NCBI GenBank assembly: GCA_031460175.1
Contig: JAVKGW010000003.1
Coordinates: 1 to 64,000 of the forward strand
Direction: 5' to 3'
Length of the DNA stretch: 64,000 bases
From: Armatimonadota bacterium
GTDB taxonomy: Bacteria; Sysuimicrobiota; Sysuimicrobiia; Sysuimicrobiales; Sysuimicrobiaceae
The notes under the pieces are model-generated. The model was not told the origin of the DNA, did no database searches, and saw nothing but the letters and a program-made list of their open reading frames with translations. The translations under genes and the position numbers were made by a program. Below are positions 34,323-45,923 of this stretch, piece after piece (positions within the stretch are counted from its first letter, which is position 1; the number at the start of each line of letters is the position of its first letter).

Positions 34323-35900
34323 ATGCGGCTGACGCAGAAAACGGTGCGGGGTTTGAGCCTGCCGGTGGTGGCCCTGGTGGTGCTCGCGGCCTGCGAGCAG
34401 TCCCTGGGGCTCCGGCTGCTGGCGCCTGAGGACAACGCGGTCATCAGCTGCTCCTCGGTGGACGCGGGGGTGGTGCGGTTCAGCTGGACCCCGGTGGCGG
34501 CGGCCCGGAGCTACACCATCGTGGTGTACGACGCCTCGGGGCAGCAGTTCCTGACGCGGACGACCACGGACACGACCATCGAATTGCAGCTCCCCTGCGG
34601 GGCCAGCTACTCGTGGCAGGTGGCGGCGAACCCGGGTGGATCGAGCTACTGGACCCCGAGACGGCGGTTCACCCTGACGGGGGAGACCTTCAGCCTGATC
34701 ACCCCGCGGGACGGAGATACGGTGAGCTGTACCACGCCGCCCCGGGTTAACGTGCGGTTCTCGTGGACCGTCGTGCGGGACGCGACCGAATACAACCTGG
34801 TCGTGTGGAACGGGCGGGGCGAGGTGGCAGCAACCGCTCGCGTCACCGGAACCAGCACAGAGATCCAGGTCTTCTGTGGGGACACTTACCGGTGGCAGGT
34901 GACCGCCGTCAAGAACTTCCCCAATCCGCCGGTCCAGAGCCCGGTGTGGACCTTCAGCGTCTCGGGCGCTCCCGGAGGAGGCGGGCCCCAGCTCATCTCC
35001 CCGCCGGACGGGGCGACGGTTCAGTGCAGCACTCCGACGAATGGGAGTGTGCTGCTCGACTGGACGGACGTCCAGAATGCTAGCAGCTACACGCTGGAGG
35101 TGTACCGGGTTTCGGATGGATCCCTGGTTGTGAGCCGGAACGTGACAGCAAGCCAATCTACGGAGACGATTCCGTGCCAGCCGAACGGAGCCATCACCTA
35201 CCGGTGGCGGGTAGGGGCAAACGTCAATGGGAATACGGTGTTCAGCGGATTCTTCACCTTCACGATGGTGTCTGGCGTCAACGCTCCCCAGCTCATCTCC
35301 CCGCCGGATGGGGCGACCATCGAGTGCCAGGCGCCCGACAACGGCCGGGTGAACTTCGACTGGACGGACGTCCAGAATGCCACGAGTTACACCCTGGAGG
35401 TGTACCGGGCCTCGGACGGCTCCCTGTTCCTGAGCCGCACGGTGACCGCGAGCCAGACGACAGAGACGGTGGTGTGCCGGCCCGAGCTTGCGCTTCAGTA
35501 CCGGTGGCGGGTGGGCGCCCACGTGAACTCCAACGTCTTCTGGAGCGGCTTCTCCACCTTCACCATGACCGTGGAGAAACCGTTCCTCGTGAGCCCGCCG
35601 AACGGCTCAACCGTGGCCCTCGGCGCGGCAGCCTGTGCGGCGAACGGGACGAGGTCTGTCCTCTTCACGTGGACCGTGGTGCTGAACGCGACCAGTTATC
35701 GGGTCGACGTCTACGACAAACCGACGGGCAACCTGGTGGGCAGCACGGTGGTGGCCGGGGCCACCAACACGTCCGCGCTGGTTACGTGGACGGATCCGAA
35801 CCCGTGCCCGCGGACCTACCAGTGGCGCGTCACGGCCGTGAAGACGGCACCGAACCCGCCGGTCGCTAGCGACACGTGGGAGTTCACCGCGGTGCCATAG
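34323..35900 (+). CDS. Lipoprotein with five fibronectin-III-like repeats
   Basis: A 525-residue protein with a signal peptide and lipobox (VLAAC, Cys at about residue 25). The rest consists of five domains of about 95-105 residues, each of the pattern L(I/V)SPPDGATV - C - F.WT.V..A..Y.LEVY - T - Y.WRV.A - F, a fibronectin type III-like beta-sandwich. Each domain has a conserved pair of cysteines, probably a disulfide. Domains 3 and 4 (starting near 34984 and 35284) are near-identical at DNA level over long blocks, showing recent duplication. It follows pilQ by 44 bp with a GGGAGTGG site, and could be an adhesive or structural pilus-associated surface protein. Confidence 0.8.
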   Translation: MRLTQKTVRGLSLPVVALVVLAACEQSLGLRLLAPEDNAVISCSSVDAGVVRFSWTPVAAARSYTIVVYDASGQQFLTRTTTDTTIELQLPCGASYSWQVAANPGGSSYWTPRRRFTLTGETFSLITPRDGDTVSCTTPPRVNVRFSWTVVRDATEYNLVVWNGRGEVAATARVTGTSTEIQVFCGDTYRWQVTAVKNFPNPPVQSPVWTFSVSGAPGGGGPQLISPPDGATVQCSTPTNGSVLLDWTDVQNASSYTLEVYRVSDGSLVVSRNVTASQSTETIPCQPNGAITYRWRVGANVNGNTVFSGFFTFTMVSGVNAPQLISPPDGATIECQAPDNGRVNFDWTDVQNATSYTLEVYRASDGSLFLSRTVTASQTTETVVCRPELALQYRWRVGAHVNSNVFWSGFSTFTMTVEKPFLVSPPNGSTVALGAAACAANGTRSVLFTWTVVLNATSYRVDVYDKPTGNLVGSTVVAGATNTSALVTWTDPNPCPRTYQWRVTAVKTAPNPPVASDTWEFTAVP

Positions 35901-35913
35901 CGGGGAGGGGGCC

Positions 35914-36378
35914 GTGAAGAGAACACTCGGAGCCGTAGCCGCCCTGGTGCTCCTCGCGGCCCCCCTTTCCGCCCAGGAGTTCGCGCCCGTGCTCCTGTAC
36001 CCCACCGAACAGTCCTTCCAACAGGCCATCGCTCCCCTCCGGCAGGCCGCCGAGGCCGAACCCCGGAACGCGGAGGCCCACTTCCGGCTGGGCTACGCGT
36101 ACTACGTGGCCTGGCGGCTGTGGCGGGGCCGGCTCGTCCCGTACGGGGAGGGCTACGACCGGCTGGCGGAGGGGGAGTTCAGGGCCGCCATCGCCGCGGA
36201 CCCCAGACACCTCGGCGCCCATCTCCTGCTCTACGAGCTGTACCAGTCCAGGGGGGACTGGGAGGCGGCGGGGCGGTTGCTCCCCAGGCTCCTGGAACTC
36301 ACCCGGGACGTGGAGGTGCTGTCGCGCGGCGTCCGTCCAGCTCCCGGTCCTCCTCCGCAACCCCCGCCCGCCCCCTAG
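35914..36378 (+). CDS. Exported TPR-like small protein (possible pilotin)
   Basis: A 154-residue protein with a Sec signal (residues 1-20, ending LSAQ) and two or three TPR-like helical repeats (AIAPLRQAAEAEPRNAEAHFRLGYAY at about 40-65, EFRAAIAADPRHLGAHLLLYELY near 90-112). A Pro-rich tail closes it. No lipobox Cys is present. In type IV pilus systems, TPR proteins such as PilF serve as secretin pilotins, so this could be a non-lipidated counterpart; this is only an inference from context. GTG start follows GGGGAGGGGGCC. Confidence 0.65.
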   Translation: MKRTLGAVAALVLLAAPLSAQEFAPVLLYPTEQSFQQAIAPLRQAAEAEPRNAEAHFRLGYAYYVAWRLWRGRLVPYGEGYDRLAEGEFRAAIAADPRHLGAHLLLYELYQSRGDWEAAGRLLPRLLELTRDVEVLSRGVRPAPGPPPQPPPAP

Positions 36379-36384
36379 TTCGGC

Positions 36385-37134
36385 ATGGCTTTGGTGGCCT
36401 TCGTCCTGGGTGCCATCTTCGGTTCCTTCACCAACGTCCTCATCCACCGCATCCCCCGGGGTGAGTCCGTGGTCTGGCCCCCCTCCCGCTGCCCGGCCTG
36501 TGGGCACCGGCTGAGCTGGTGGGAGAACGTGCCGCTTTTGAGCTTCGTGCTCCTGCGGGGGCGGTGCGCGGCGTGCTCGCGGCCCATCTCCTGGCGGTAT
36601 CCGGCGGTGGAGCTCCTGGTGAGCCTGATCTTCACCTACGCGGCGTTCCGCCACGGGTTGAGCTGGGACGCTGTGAGCACCGCGGCCCTGGGGGTGCTGC
36701 TCGTGGCGGTGTTCTTCATCGACCTGGAGCACCGGATCGTCCCGGACCGGCTCACCCTCCCCGGGATGGTCCTGGGGCTTTTGCTCTCCCTCGCCCGAGG
36801 AGGGCTCCCGGGGGGAGTGGGCGCCCTGCTTTCGGGGATCGGCGCGGGCGGGGTGCTGCTGGCGGTGGCCCTCGTGAGTCCGGGGGGGATGGGGGGAGGG
36901 GACATCAAGCTCGCGGCCATGCTGGGGTGTTTTCTGGGCTGGCCGAACATCGTGGTGGGCATGTTCGCGGGGGTTCTTTTCGGGGGACTTGTGGCCCTGG
37001 TGCTCCTGCTCACCGGCCGCAAGGGCCGGAAGGACCTCATCCCCTTCGGCCCGGCCCTTGCTCTGGGAGGGTTCGTGGGGATGGAGTGGGGGACCCAGCT
37101 CCTCCACGCGTACCTGCGGGCCTTCGGGCTTTGA
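36385..37134 (+). CDS. pilD: Prepilin peptidase (A24 family)
   Basis: A 249-residue polytopic aspartic protease that cleaves and N-methylates prepilins. The N-terminal domain has the zinc-binding pair CPACGHRLSWWENVPLLSF...CAAC. Catalytic aspartates are in FFIDLEHRIVPDRL and GGGDIKLAAMLGCFLGW, and about eight transmembrane helices are visible. It starts six bases after the TPR gene and would process the prepilin-like proteins encoded at 25249-26956. The major pilin and the PilB, PilC and PilT genes are not in the window. Confidence 0.94.
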   Translation: MALVAFVLGAIFGSFTNVLIHRIPRGESVVWPPSRCPACGHRLSWWENVPLLSFVLLRGRCAACSRPISWRYPAVELLVSLIFTYAAFRHGLSWDAVSTAALGVLLVAVFFIDLEHRIVPDRLTLPGMVLGLLLSLARGGLPGGVGALLSGIGAGGVLLAVALVSPGGMGGGDIKLAAMLGCFLGWPNIVVGMFAGVLFGGLVALVLLLTGRKGRKDLIPFGPALALGGFVGMEWGTQLLHAYLRAFGL

Positions 37135-37144
37135 GGGAGCAGCG

Positions 37145-38011
37145 GTGCGGGCCACGGACCGCGCGCGGATCCTGGAGACCTGGCTGCGGCTCGTGCGGGA
37201 AGGATCGAGCCGGGTTCGGTCCGAACACGCCCTCCGTGGGTGGGGCCAGGCTCTGGTGGAGGCCACGGAGCAGTTCCTGTATGGCCGGGCCCCCGCCATT
37301 GAGGAGGCCGTCCTGGGTCTCGTGAAGGGGGCTCCCGTGGGCCCCGTGGCGGAGCCCCTGGAGCTCTTGCTGCTCTTCCGGCGGGCCGCCCTCAGGACCC
37401 TCGCAGGCCTTGCTCCACCGATCCGGGAAGCCCTCGACGAAGCCTTCGATCGGGCCGCGCTCGTGTTGGCCGCCTGGCACGACGGGAAGCACCCCCGCCC
37501 GGAGCCCGCCTCCGTTTCGACGGCGCGCGGGACGCCGGAGTTCGACCTCTCCGGTTTCCGCCTGATCCTGCCTCTGGAGGTCCAACGTTCCCTGCGATAC
37601 GGCCGGCCCTTGAGCCTCATGCTGGTCGAGCTGGACGCCTACGACGACCTCGCCCGCCTCTACGGCCCGGAGGCGGCGGACCGGGCCGTGGAGGAGATCG
37701 CGGAGATGCTGGCCCGCATGCTCCGGTCCACGGACACCCGCTACCGGGTGGGCGGGGGCCGGATCGCGGTGTTGCTGCCCGAGACCGGGCCGGAAGAGGC
37801 CCTGGTGGCCGCGGAGCGGGTGCGGGAGCGGGCTGCATCCGCGGGTCCCTTCGAAGCAGGCCCGGATTCCCACGCGCTGTGCGTGACCATCGGGATCGCC
37901 TCCTGCCCCGAGCACGCGGCGGACGCGGAGACCTTGCTGCGACGGGCGGAGGAGGCCCTAGAAGACGCCCGTCGCATGGGCGGGAACCTCAGCCTCGTGT
38001 ATCGGCCGTGA
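37145..38011 (+). CDS. Degenerate GGDEF-domain protein, probable c-di-GMP receptor
   Basis: A 288-residue soluble protein with a helical N-terminal region (1-130) and a C-terminal GGDEF fold (about 140-288). The active-site motif is GGGRI (203-207) in place of GGDEF, so cyclase activity is not expected. Five residues before it is RSTD (194-197), exactly the position and pattern of the RxxD I-site that binds c-di-GMP. Such proteins commonly act as c-di-GMP effectors. It lies ten bases after pilD, at the end of the pilus cluster, so it may link c-di-GMP level to pilus function. GTG start follows GAGGGAG. Confidence 0.85.
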   Translation: MRATDRARILETWLRLVREGSSRVRSEHALRGWGQALVEATEQFLYGRAPAIEEAVLGLVKGAPVGPVAEPLELLLLFRRAALRTLAGLAPPIREALDEAFDRAALVLAAWHDGKHPRPEPASVSTARGTPEFDLSGFRLILPLEVQRSLRYGRPLSLMLVELDAYDDLARLYGPEAADRAVEEIAEMLARMLRSTDTRYRVGGGRIAVLLPETGPEEALVAAERVRERAASAGPFEAGPDSHALCVTIGIASCPEHAADAETLLRRAEEALEDARRMGGNLSLVYRP

Positions 38012-38028
38012 CCTCTGCCACCATCGCG

Positions 38029-38057
38029 TTCAACCCGCCCCGTCTCTCTGGTACCAT
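38029..38057 (+). promoter_or_regulatory. Promoter for efp
   Basis: TTCAAC (38029-38034), a 17-bp spacer and TACCAT (38052-38057), the latter preceded by TGG, which makes an extended -10. It lies 37 bp before the efp start codon, with GGAGGCAGGGGAGGG in between. Confidence 0.55.
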
Positions 38058-38093
38058 ACGGACGGAACCTCGGAGGCAGGGGAGGGAGCAGGG

Positions 38094-38654
38094 TTGATCT
38101 CCACGAACGATCTCCGATACGGCGTGCACATCGTCCTGGAGGGTGAGCTCTACACGGTGCTGGAGGCCCAGCACGTGAAGCTCGGCCGGGGGTCCGCGTA
38201 CGTGCGGGCCAAGATCCGAAACCTGCGGACCGGGGCCACCATCGAGCGGAAGTTCAACGCGGGAGAGCGGGTGCCGCTCGCGATCCTGGAGAGCCGGACC
38301 ATGCAGTACCTGTACCGGGACGAGGCCAACTTCACCTTCATGGACACCGAGACCTACGAGCAGCTCTCCATCCCCGCCTCCGTGGTCGGGGAGGCCGCGC
38401 GGTTCCTGAAGGAGGGGATGGAGGTGGAAGTGGTCTTCCACGAGGGGGCTCCCATCGAGGTGGAGCTCCCCACGAGCGTGGAGCTCCTGGTGGTGGAGAC
38501 CCCGCCCGGGGTGCGGGGCGACACCGCCCAGGGCGGGAGCAAGCCCGCAAAGCTGGAGACGGGGGCCACGGTCCAGGTGCCGCTGTTCGTGGAGGTGGGG
38601 GATCGGGTCCGGGTGGACACCCGGACCGGGCAGTACCTGGAGCGGGTGCGGTAG
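38094..38654 (+). CDS. efp: Elongation factor P
   Basis: A 186-residue EF-P with all three beta-barrel domains. It enters the ribosomal E site and helps form peptide bonds at proline stretches. The tip loop of domain I reads KLGRGS, with Arg32 where Escherichia coli has the lysine that is modified; from memory, Thermus thermophilus EF-P has nearly the same KLGRG loop. The C-terminal block TPPGVRGDTAQGGSKPAKLETGATVQVPLFVEVGD is diagnostic. Start codon is TTG, supported by the family start (MISTNDLR) and an upstream purine-rich site. Its own promoter precedes it. Confidence 0.96.
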   Translation: MISTNDLRYGVHIVLEGELYTVLEAQHVKLGRGSAYVRAKIRNLRTGATIERKFNAGERVPLAILESRTMQYLYRDEANFTFMDTETYEQLSIPASVVGEAARFLKEGMEVEVVFHEGAPIEVELPTSVELLVVETPPGVRGDTAQGGSKPAKLETGATVQVPLFVEVGDRVRVDTRTGQYLERVR

Positions 38655-38660
38655 AGGGCC

Positions 38661-39116
38661 ATGAGCAGCCGCCGCAAGGCCCGGGAAGCCGTCCTTCAGA
38701 TCCTCTACCAGGCGGAGGTGGGCCGCCGGCCCCTGGAGCAGGTGATCGCGGACTACGTGGAGGGGCCCGTGACCAACGAGGGAACGCCGGGGTTCGGGTG
38801 GGACGAGGACGCCTGGCAGTTCATCGTGCGGACGGCGCGGGGAGCCTGGGAGCACCGCTCGGAGGCGGACGAGCTCATCGGCCGATACGCGGAGGACTGG
38901 TCCGTGGATCGCCTTGCCCGGGTGGACCTCGCCATCCTGCGTCTCGCCCTCTACGAGCTCCTCCACACGGACACGCCGCCCGCGGTGGTCATCAACGAGG
39001 CGGTGGAGCTGGCGCACAGGTACGGCACGGAGGATTCCAGCCGGTTCATCAACGGGATCCTGGGCCGGATCTACCGGGAGCGGATGGCGCTTCTGGGCAG
39101 TTCGGGCCGTGGGTGA
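38661..39116 (+). CDS. nusB: Transcription antitermination protein NusB
   Basis: A 151-residue all-helical protein beginning SSRRKAREAVLQILYQAEVG, with the conserved VDRLARVDLAILRLALYELL and PPAVVINEAVELAHRYGTEDSSRFINGILGRI blocks. NusB with NusE (S10) binds boxA RNA for antitermination of rRNA operons. Six bases downstream of efp, in the common efp-nusB order. Confidence 0.95.
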   Translation: MSSRRKAREAVLQILYQAEVGRRPLEQVIADYVEGPVTNEGTPGFGWDEDAWQFIVRTARGAWEHRSEADELIGRYAEDWSVDRLARVDLAILRLALYELLHTDTPPAVVINEAVELAHRYGTEDSSRFINGILGRIYRERMALLGSSGRG

Positions 39117-39387
39117 ACGGGTGCGCGCGCACGCCATCCTCCGGGGCCGGGTGCAGGGCGTGGGGTTCCGGTTCTTCGCGGTGGACTGGGCACAGCGGCT
39201 GGGGGTCTGCGGCTACGCCCGGAACCTTCCGGACGGCGGGCTCGAGATCGTGGCGGAGGGAGACCCGGAGGCCGTGACGCGCTTCCTGGAGGCCATGCGC
39301 CAGGGACCCCGGGCCGCGCGGGTGGAGGACTTCCGGGTGCGCTGGGAGGAGCCGCGGGGAGAGCATGGATTTTCCATCCGGTACTGA
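39109..39387 (+). CDS. acyP: Acylphosphatase
   Basis: A 92-residue protein (88 if the second GTG, at 39121, is used), matching the usual size of about 90. The signature GRVQGVGFRFFAVDWA contains the substrate-binding loop and catalytic Arg, and YARNLPDGGLEIVAEGD supplies the catalytic Asn. It hydrolyses acyl phosphates. It overlaps the end of nusB by eight bases and the start of ispA by 23 bases. Confidence 0.93.
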   Translation: MGERVRAHAILRGRVQGVGFRFFAVDWAQRLGVCGYARNLPDGGLEIVAEGDPEAVTRFLEAMRQGPRAARVEDFRVRWEEPRGEHGFSIRY

Positions 39388-40240
39388 GGCGGTCCTCGAA
39401 GGGTTCGTCCGTACGTGGAGCCCCCGCATCGAGGAGGCCCTGGACCGCTGGCTCCCCGCGGAGGAGGATGAACCGGGCGTGCTCCACCGCGCGATCCGGC
39501 ACAGTGTCTTCGGCGCGGGCAAGCGCTTTCGTCCCCTCGTGGTCCTCGCGAGCAGCGAGGCGTGCGGCCTCCCTCCGGAGCGGGCTTTGCGGGCCGCGTG
39601 CGCGGTGGAGGCCATCCACACGTACTCCCTCATCCACGACGACCTGCCCAGCATGGACAACGCGGACCTGCGGCGGGGAAAGCCCACCTGCCATGTGGCC
39701 TTCGGGGAGGCCATGGCCATCCTCGCGGGGGATGCCCTCCACGCCCTCGCCTTTTGCTGGCTCGCGCGGCTCGTGGAAGACGGGATCCCGGCGGACCGGG
39801 TGGCTTGGGCCACCCGGGAGGTGTCGGAGGCGATCGGCCCCACGGGCATGGTGGGCGGCCAGGTCCTGGACCTGCTGGCGGAGCAGGGACGGTTTCCCGC
39901 GGACCGGGTGGCCGAGATCCACCGCCGGAAGACGGGGGCCTTGATCCGGGCCTGTGCGCGCCTGGGCCCCATCCTGAGCGGCTCCTGGGGAGACCTGGAT
40001 CCCCTCACCACGTACGGGGAACACCTGGGGCTCGCCTTCCAGATCGCGGACGACGTCCTGGACGCGGAGGAGGAATCCGCCCTCCCGAAAGCCACCTATC
40101 CACGGGTGTTCGGCCTGGAGGAGTCCCGGCGGTTGAGCCGCATGGAGATGGAGCAGGCCCTGCAGGCCCTGGAGCCCCTGGGGGAACGGGCGGAGGTCCT
40201 GAGGTGCCTCGCGCGGTTCGCGGTGGAGCGGGCATGGTGA
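39365..40240 (+). CDS. ispA: Polyprenyl (farnesyl/geranylgeranyl) diphosphate synthase
   Basis: A 291-residue trans-isoprenyl diphosphate synthase. The first aspartate-rich motif is DDLPSMDNAD, and the second is ADDVLD (in FQIADDVLDAEEES). GKRFRPLVVL and the GEAMAILAGDAL helix also match IspA-type enzymes, which condense IPP with allylic diphosphates. Two residues stand between the Asp residues of the first motif, as in bacterial short-chain (FPP/GPP-type) synthases. Located in the ispA-tlyA-nadK-recN series that is conserved in many bacteria; xseA/xseB and dxs, often interspersed, are absent. Confidence 0.93.
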   Translation: MDFPSGTEAVLEGFVRTWSPRIEEALDRWLPAEEDEPGVLHRAIRHSVFGAGKRFRPLVVLASSEACGLPPERALRAACAVEAIHTYSLIHDDLPSMDNADLRRGKPTCHVAFGEAMAILAGDALHALAFCWLARLVEDGIPADRVAWATREVSEAIGPTGMVGGQVLDLLAEQGRFPADRVAEIHRRKTGALIRACARLGPILSGSWGDLDPLTTYGEHLGLAFQIADDVLDAEEESALPKATYPRVFGLEESRRLSRMEMEQALQALEPLGERAEVLRCLARFAVERAW

Positions 40241-41043
40241 ACGCGGCCCGGAGGAAGGAGCGGCTGGACGCGCTGCTGGTCCGCCGGGGCCTCGCGCCCA
40301 GCCGGGAGCGGGCCCAGGCATACGTGCTGGCGGGCCGGGTGTTCGTGGATGGACGGCGCGTGGACAAGCCCGGGACCCCGGTGCCGGAGGAGGCGATCCT
40401 GGAGGTGCGGGGTCCGGATCACCCGTACGTGAGCCGGGGGGGGTTGAAGCTGGAGCGGGCCCTGCGGGATTTCCGCCTGGACGTACGGGGCGCGGTGGCC
40501 CTGGACCTCGGGGCCGGGACCGGGGGATTCACGGATTGCCTGCTGCAGCACGGGGCGAAGCGGGTGTACGCGGTGGATGTGGGTCATGGCCAGCTCCACC
40601 CCAGGCTGCGTGCGGATCCCCGGGTGGTGGTGCTGGAAAGGACCCATGCCAAGGACCTCTCCCAGGCCCTCATCCCGGAAGTGCTGGATTTCGCGTGCGC
40701 GGACGTCTCCTTCATCTCCCTCGCCCGAGCCCTGCCGCCCTTAATCCCCCTGTTGCGGGAGGGCGCGGCCGTGGTGGCCCTGGTGAAGCCGCAGTTCGAG
40801 GCGGGCCGGGGGGTGGCCAAAAGGGGGGTGGTGCAAGATCCTGAGGTGCACCGGGCCGTGATCCGGAAGGTGGTGGAGGAGCTGTCCAAGCACGGACTCG
40901 GCGCCCAAGCCGTGGTGCCGTCTCCCATTCGGGGAGATGCGGGAAACGCGGAGTTCCTCGTGCTGTTCCGGAAGGGGGCGAGTCCTTCCCTGCCGGAAGA
41001 GGAGATCGAGGCAGCCGTGGAGGAGGCCCAGAGGATTCCGTGA
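40234..41043 (+). CDS. tlyA: TlyA-family 23S/16S rRNA methyltransferase
   Basis: A 269-residue protein with an N-terminal S4 RNA-binding domain (residues about 9-70, including RLDALLVRRGLAPSRERAQAYVLAGRV) and a FtsJ-like Rossmann methyltransferase (VALDLGAGTGGFTDCLLQHGA around 91-112, then ADVSFISL). TlyA proteins methylate ribose 2'-OH groups in rRNA; older annotations call them hemolysins. ATG overlaps the ispA stop by seven bases. Confidence 0.92.
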   Translation: MVNAARRKERLDALLVRRGLAPSRERAQAYVLAGRVFVDGRRVDKPGTPVPEEAILEVRGPDHPYVSRGGLKLERALRDFRLDVRGAVALDLGAGTGGFTDCLLQHGAKRVYAVDVGHGQLHPRLRADPRVVVLERTHAKDLSQALIPEVLDFACADVSFISLARALPPLIPLLREGAAVVALVKPQFEAGRGVAKRGVVQDPEVHRAVIRKVVEELSKHGLGAQAVVPSPIRGDAGNAEFLVLFRKGASPSLPEEEIEAAVEEAQRIP

Positions 41044-41908
41044 AGGTCATCGGGTTTTTCATAAACCCGGAGAAGCTCGAGGAGCTCCCGGAGGCCGCTG
41101 GTTTCCTGCGGGAGGCCATGGAGGCGGCGCGGACACGGGGCGTGGTCGTGCGGGTGAACGGGGAGAGCGCCCGGCTTCTGGGCGCGGAGGAGCTGGGGGA
41201 GGAGGAGGAGGGGATCATCAAAACCGCGGACGCCCTGGTGGCCGCGGGTGGGGACGGCACCATCCTCCGGGCCGCCCGCTTGAGCGCGCCCCGGGGGGTG
41301 CCGATCCTCAGCGTGAACCTGGGCGGGTTCGGGTTTCTGGCGGAGCTGCAACCCGAGGAGCTTCCGGCAGCCGTGCCCCGGCTGCTGGAGCGCTCGTACG
41401 CGGTGGAGGAGCGCATGATGCTCGCCTCCTGCGTGCGGCGTGAGGGCCACGCGGTGCACCGGGCCCTGGCCCTCAACGACGTGGTGATCACCAAGGGCGG
41501 GTACGCGCGCCTCATGCCCATCCGCGCCTTTGTGAACCACGAGCACTTGGCCACCTACCTCGCGGATGGCCTCATCGTGGCTACGCCCACGGGGTCCACC
41601 GCGTACTCCCTCTCCGCGGGCGGCCCCATCCTCAGCCCCACGGTTCGGGCCCTGGTGGTAACCCCCATCTGCCCCCACACCCTCAACGCCCGCCCCGTGG
41701 TGCTGGACGCCTCGGACGTGGCCACCCTGGAGGTGGCGGAGGACGTGGAGGACGTCTGGCTGACCGTGGACGGGCAGGTCGGGATCCCCCTCCGGCCGGG
41801 AGATCGGGTGGAGGTTCGGGAAGCCGAGGAGCGGGCGCGGCTGGTGCGGCTGCGGCCGCCCTCGTTCTACGATCTCCTCCGGAGGAAGTTCGGTTGGGGA
41901 GGGCGGTA

Positions 41909-41909
<1 letters not shown>
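41040..41909 (+). CDS. nadK: NAD kinase
   Basis: A 289-residue NAD kinase producing NADP. The GGDGT motif appears in VAAGGDGTILRAAR (about residue 66), followed by VNLGGFGFLAEL and the C-terminal ATPTGSTAYSLSAGGPIL that shapes the active site. GTG start overlaps the tlyA stop (GTGA). Confidence 0.95.
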
Positions 41910-45365
<3,456 letters not shown>

Positions 45366-45374
45366 GAGGTCAGA

Positions 45375-45923
45375 GTGGCGGACCGGCCGGAGGAAGTCCT
45401 CTCGTTCCGCTATCCCTTCGAGGGGAGGCTGGTGCGGGTCCGGGTGGAAGAGGTGCGGCTTCCAAGCGGACGGATCGCCACCCGGGAGATCGTGGAGCAC
45501 CGGGGCGCGGTGGCCATGGTCCCGGTGACGGAGCAGAACGAGGTGCTGCTCGTGCGGCAGTACCGCCGGGCCCTGGATCAATGGACCCTGGAGATCCCCG
45601 CGGGCACCCTGGAGCCCGGGGAGACCGTGGAGGAGTGCCTGAACCGGGAACTCGCGGAGGAGCTGGGCGTGGAGGCGGGCCGGGCGGCGTTCCTCCTCAC
45701 GTTCTTCCCCTCTCCGGGGTTCCTCACGGAGCAGGTCCACCTCTACCTCTGCACGGATCTCCGGCCTCGGCCTCGACCTCCGGGAGACGAGGAAATGCTG
45801 CATGCGGTGCGGGTGCCCCTCGCGGAGGCCCTGCGCATGATCGGCCGGGAGATCCGGGACGCGAAGAGCATCCTGGGGATCCTGCTGGCGGCCAAGCAAC
45901 GGGGTGTCGGCCATGGGGGATGA
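45375..45923 (+). CDS. NUDIX hydrolase, ADP-ribose pyrophosphatase type
   Basis: A 182-residue protein with a full Nudix box, GTLEPGETVEECLNRELAEELGV, at about residues 76-98, and the N-terminal strand pair with VAMVPVTEQNEVLLVRQYR typical of ADP-ribose pyrophosphatases. Such enzymes remove free ADP-ribose. GTG start with AGGAGGTCAG ahead. Its position before a Xer recombinase and nucleoside phosphorylases is the common order in many Gram-positive and related genomes. Confidence 0.9.
   Translation: MADRPEEVLSFRYPFEGRLVRVRVEEVRLPSGRIATREIVEHRGAVAMVPVTEQNEVLLVRQYRRALDQWTLEIPAGTLEPGETVEECLNRELAEELGVEAGRAAFLLTFFPSPGFLTEQVHLYLCTDLRPRPRPPGDEEMLHAVRVPLAEALRMIGREIRDAKSILGILLAAKQRGVGHGG

Noticed and set aside
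34984-35580. Repeated 30-40 bp blocks that could suggest a CRISPR array
   Set aside because: They are 300 bp apart, lie in frame inside a lipoprotein gene and encode homologous domains.
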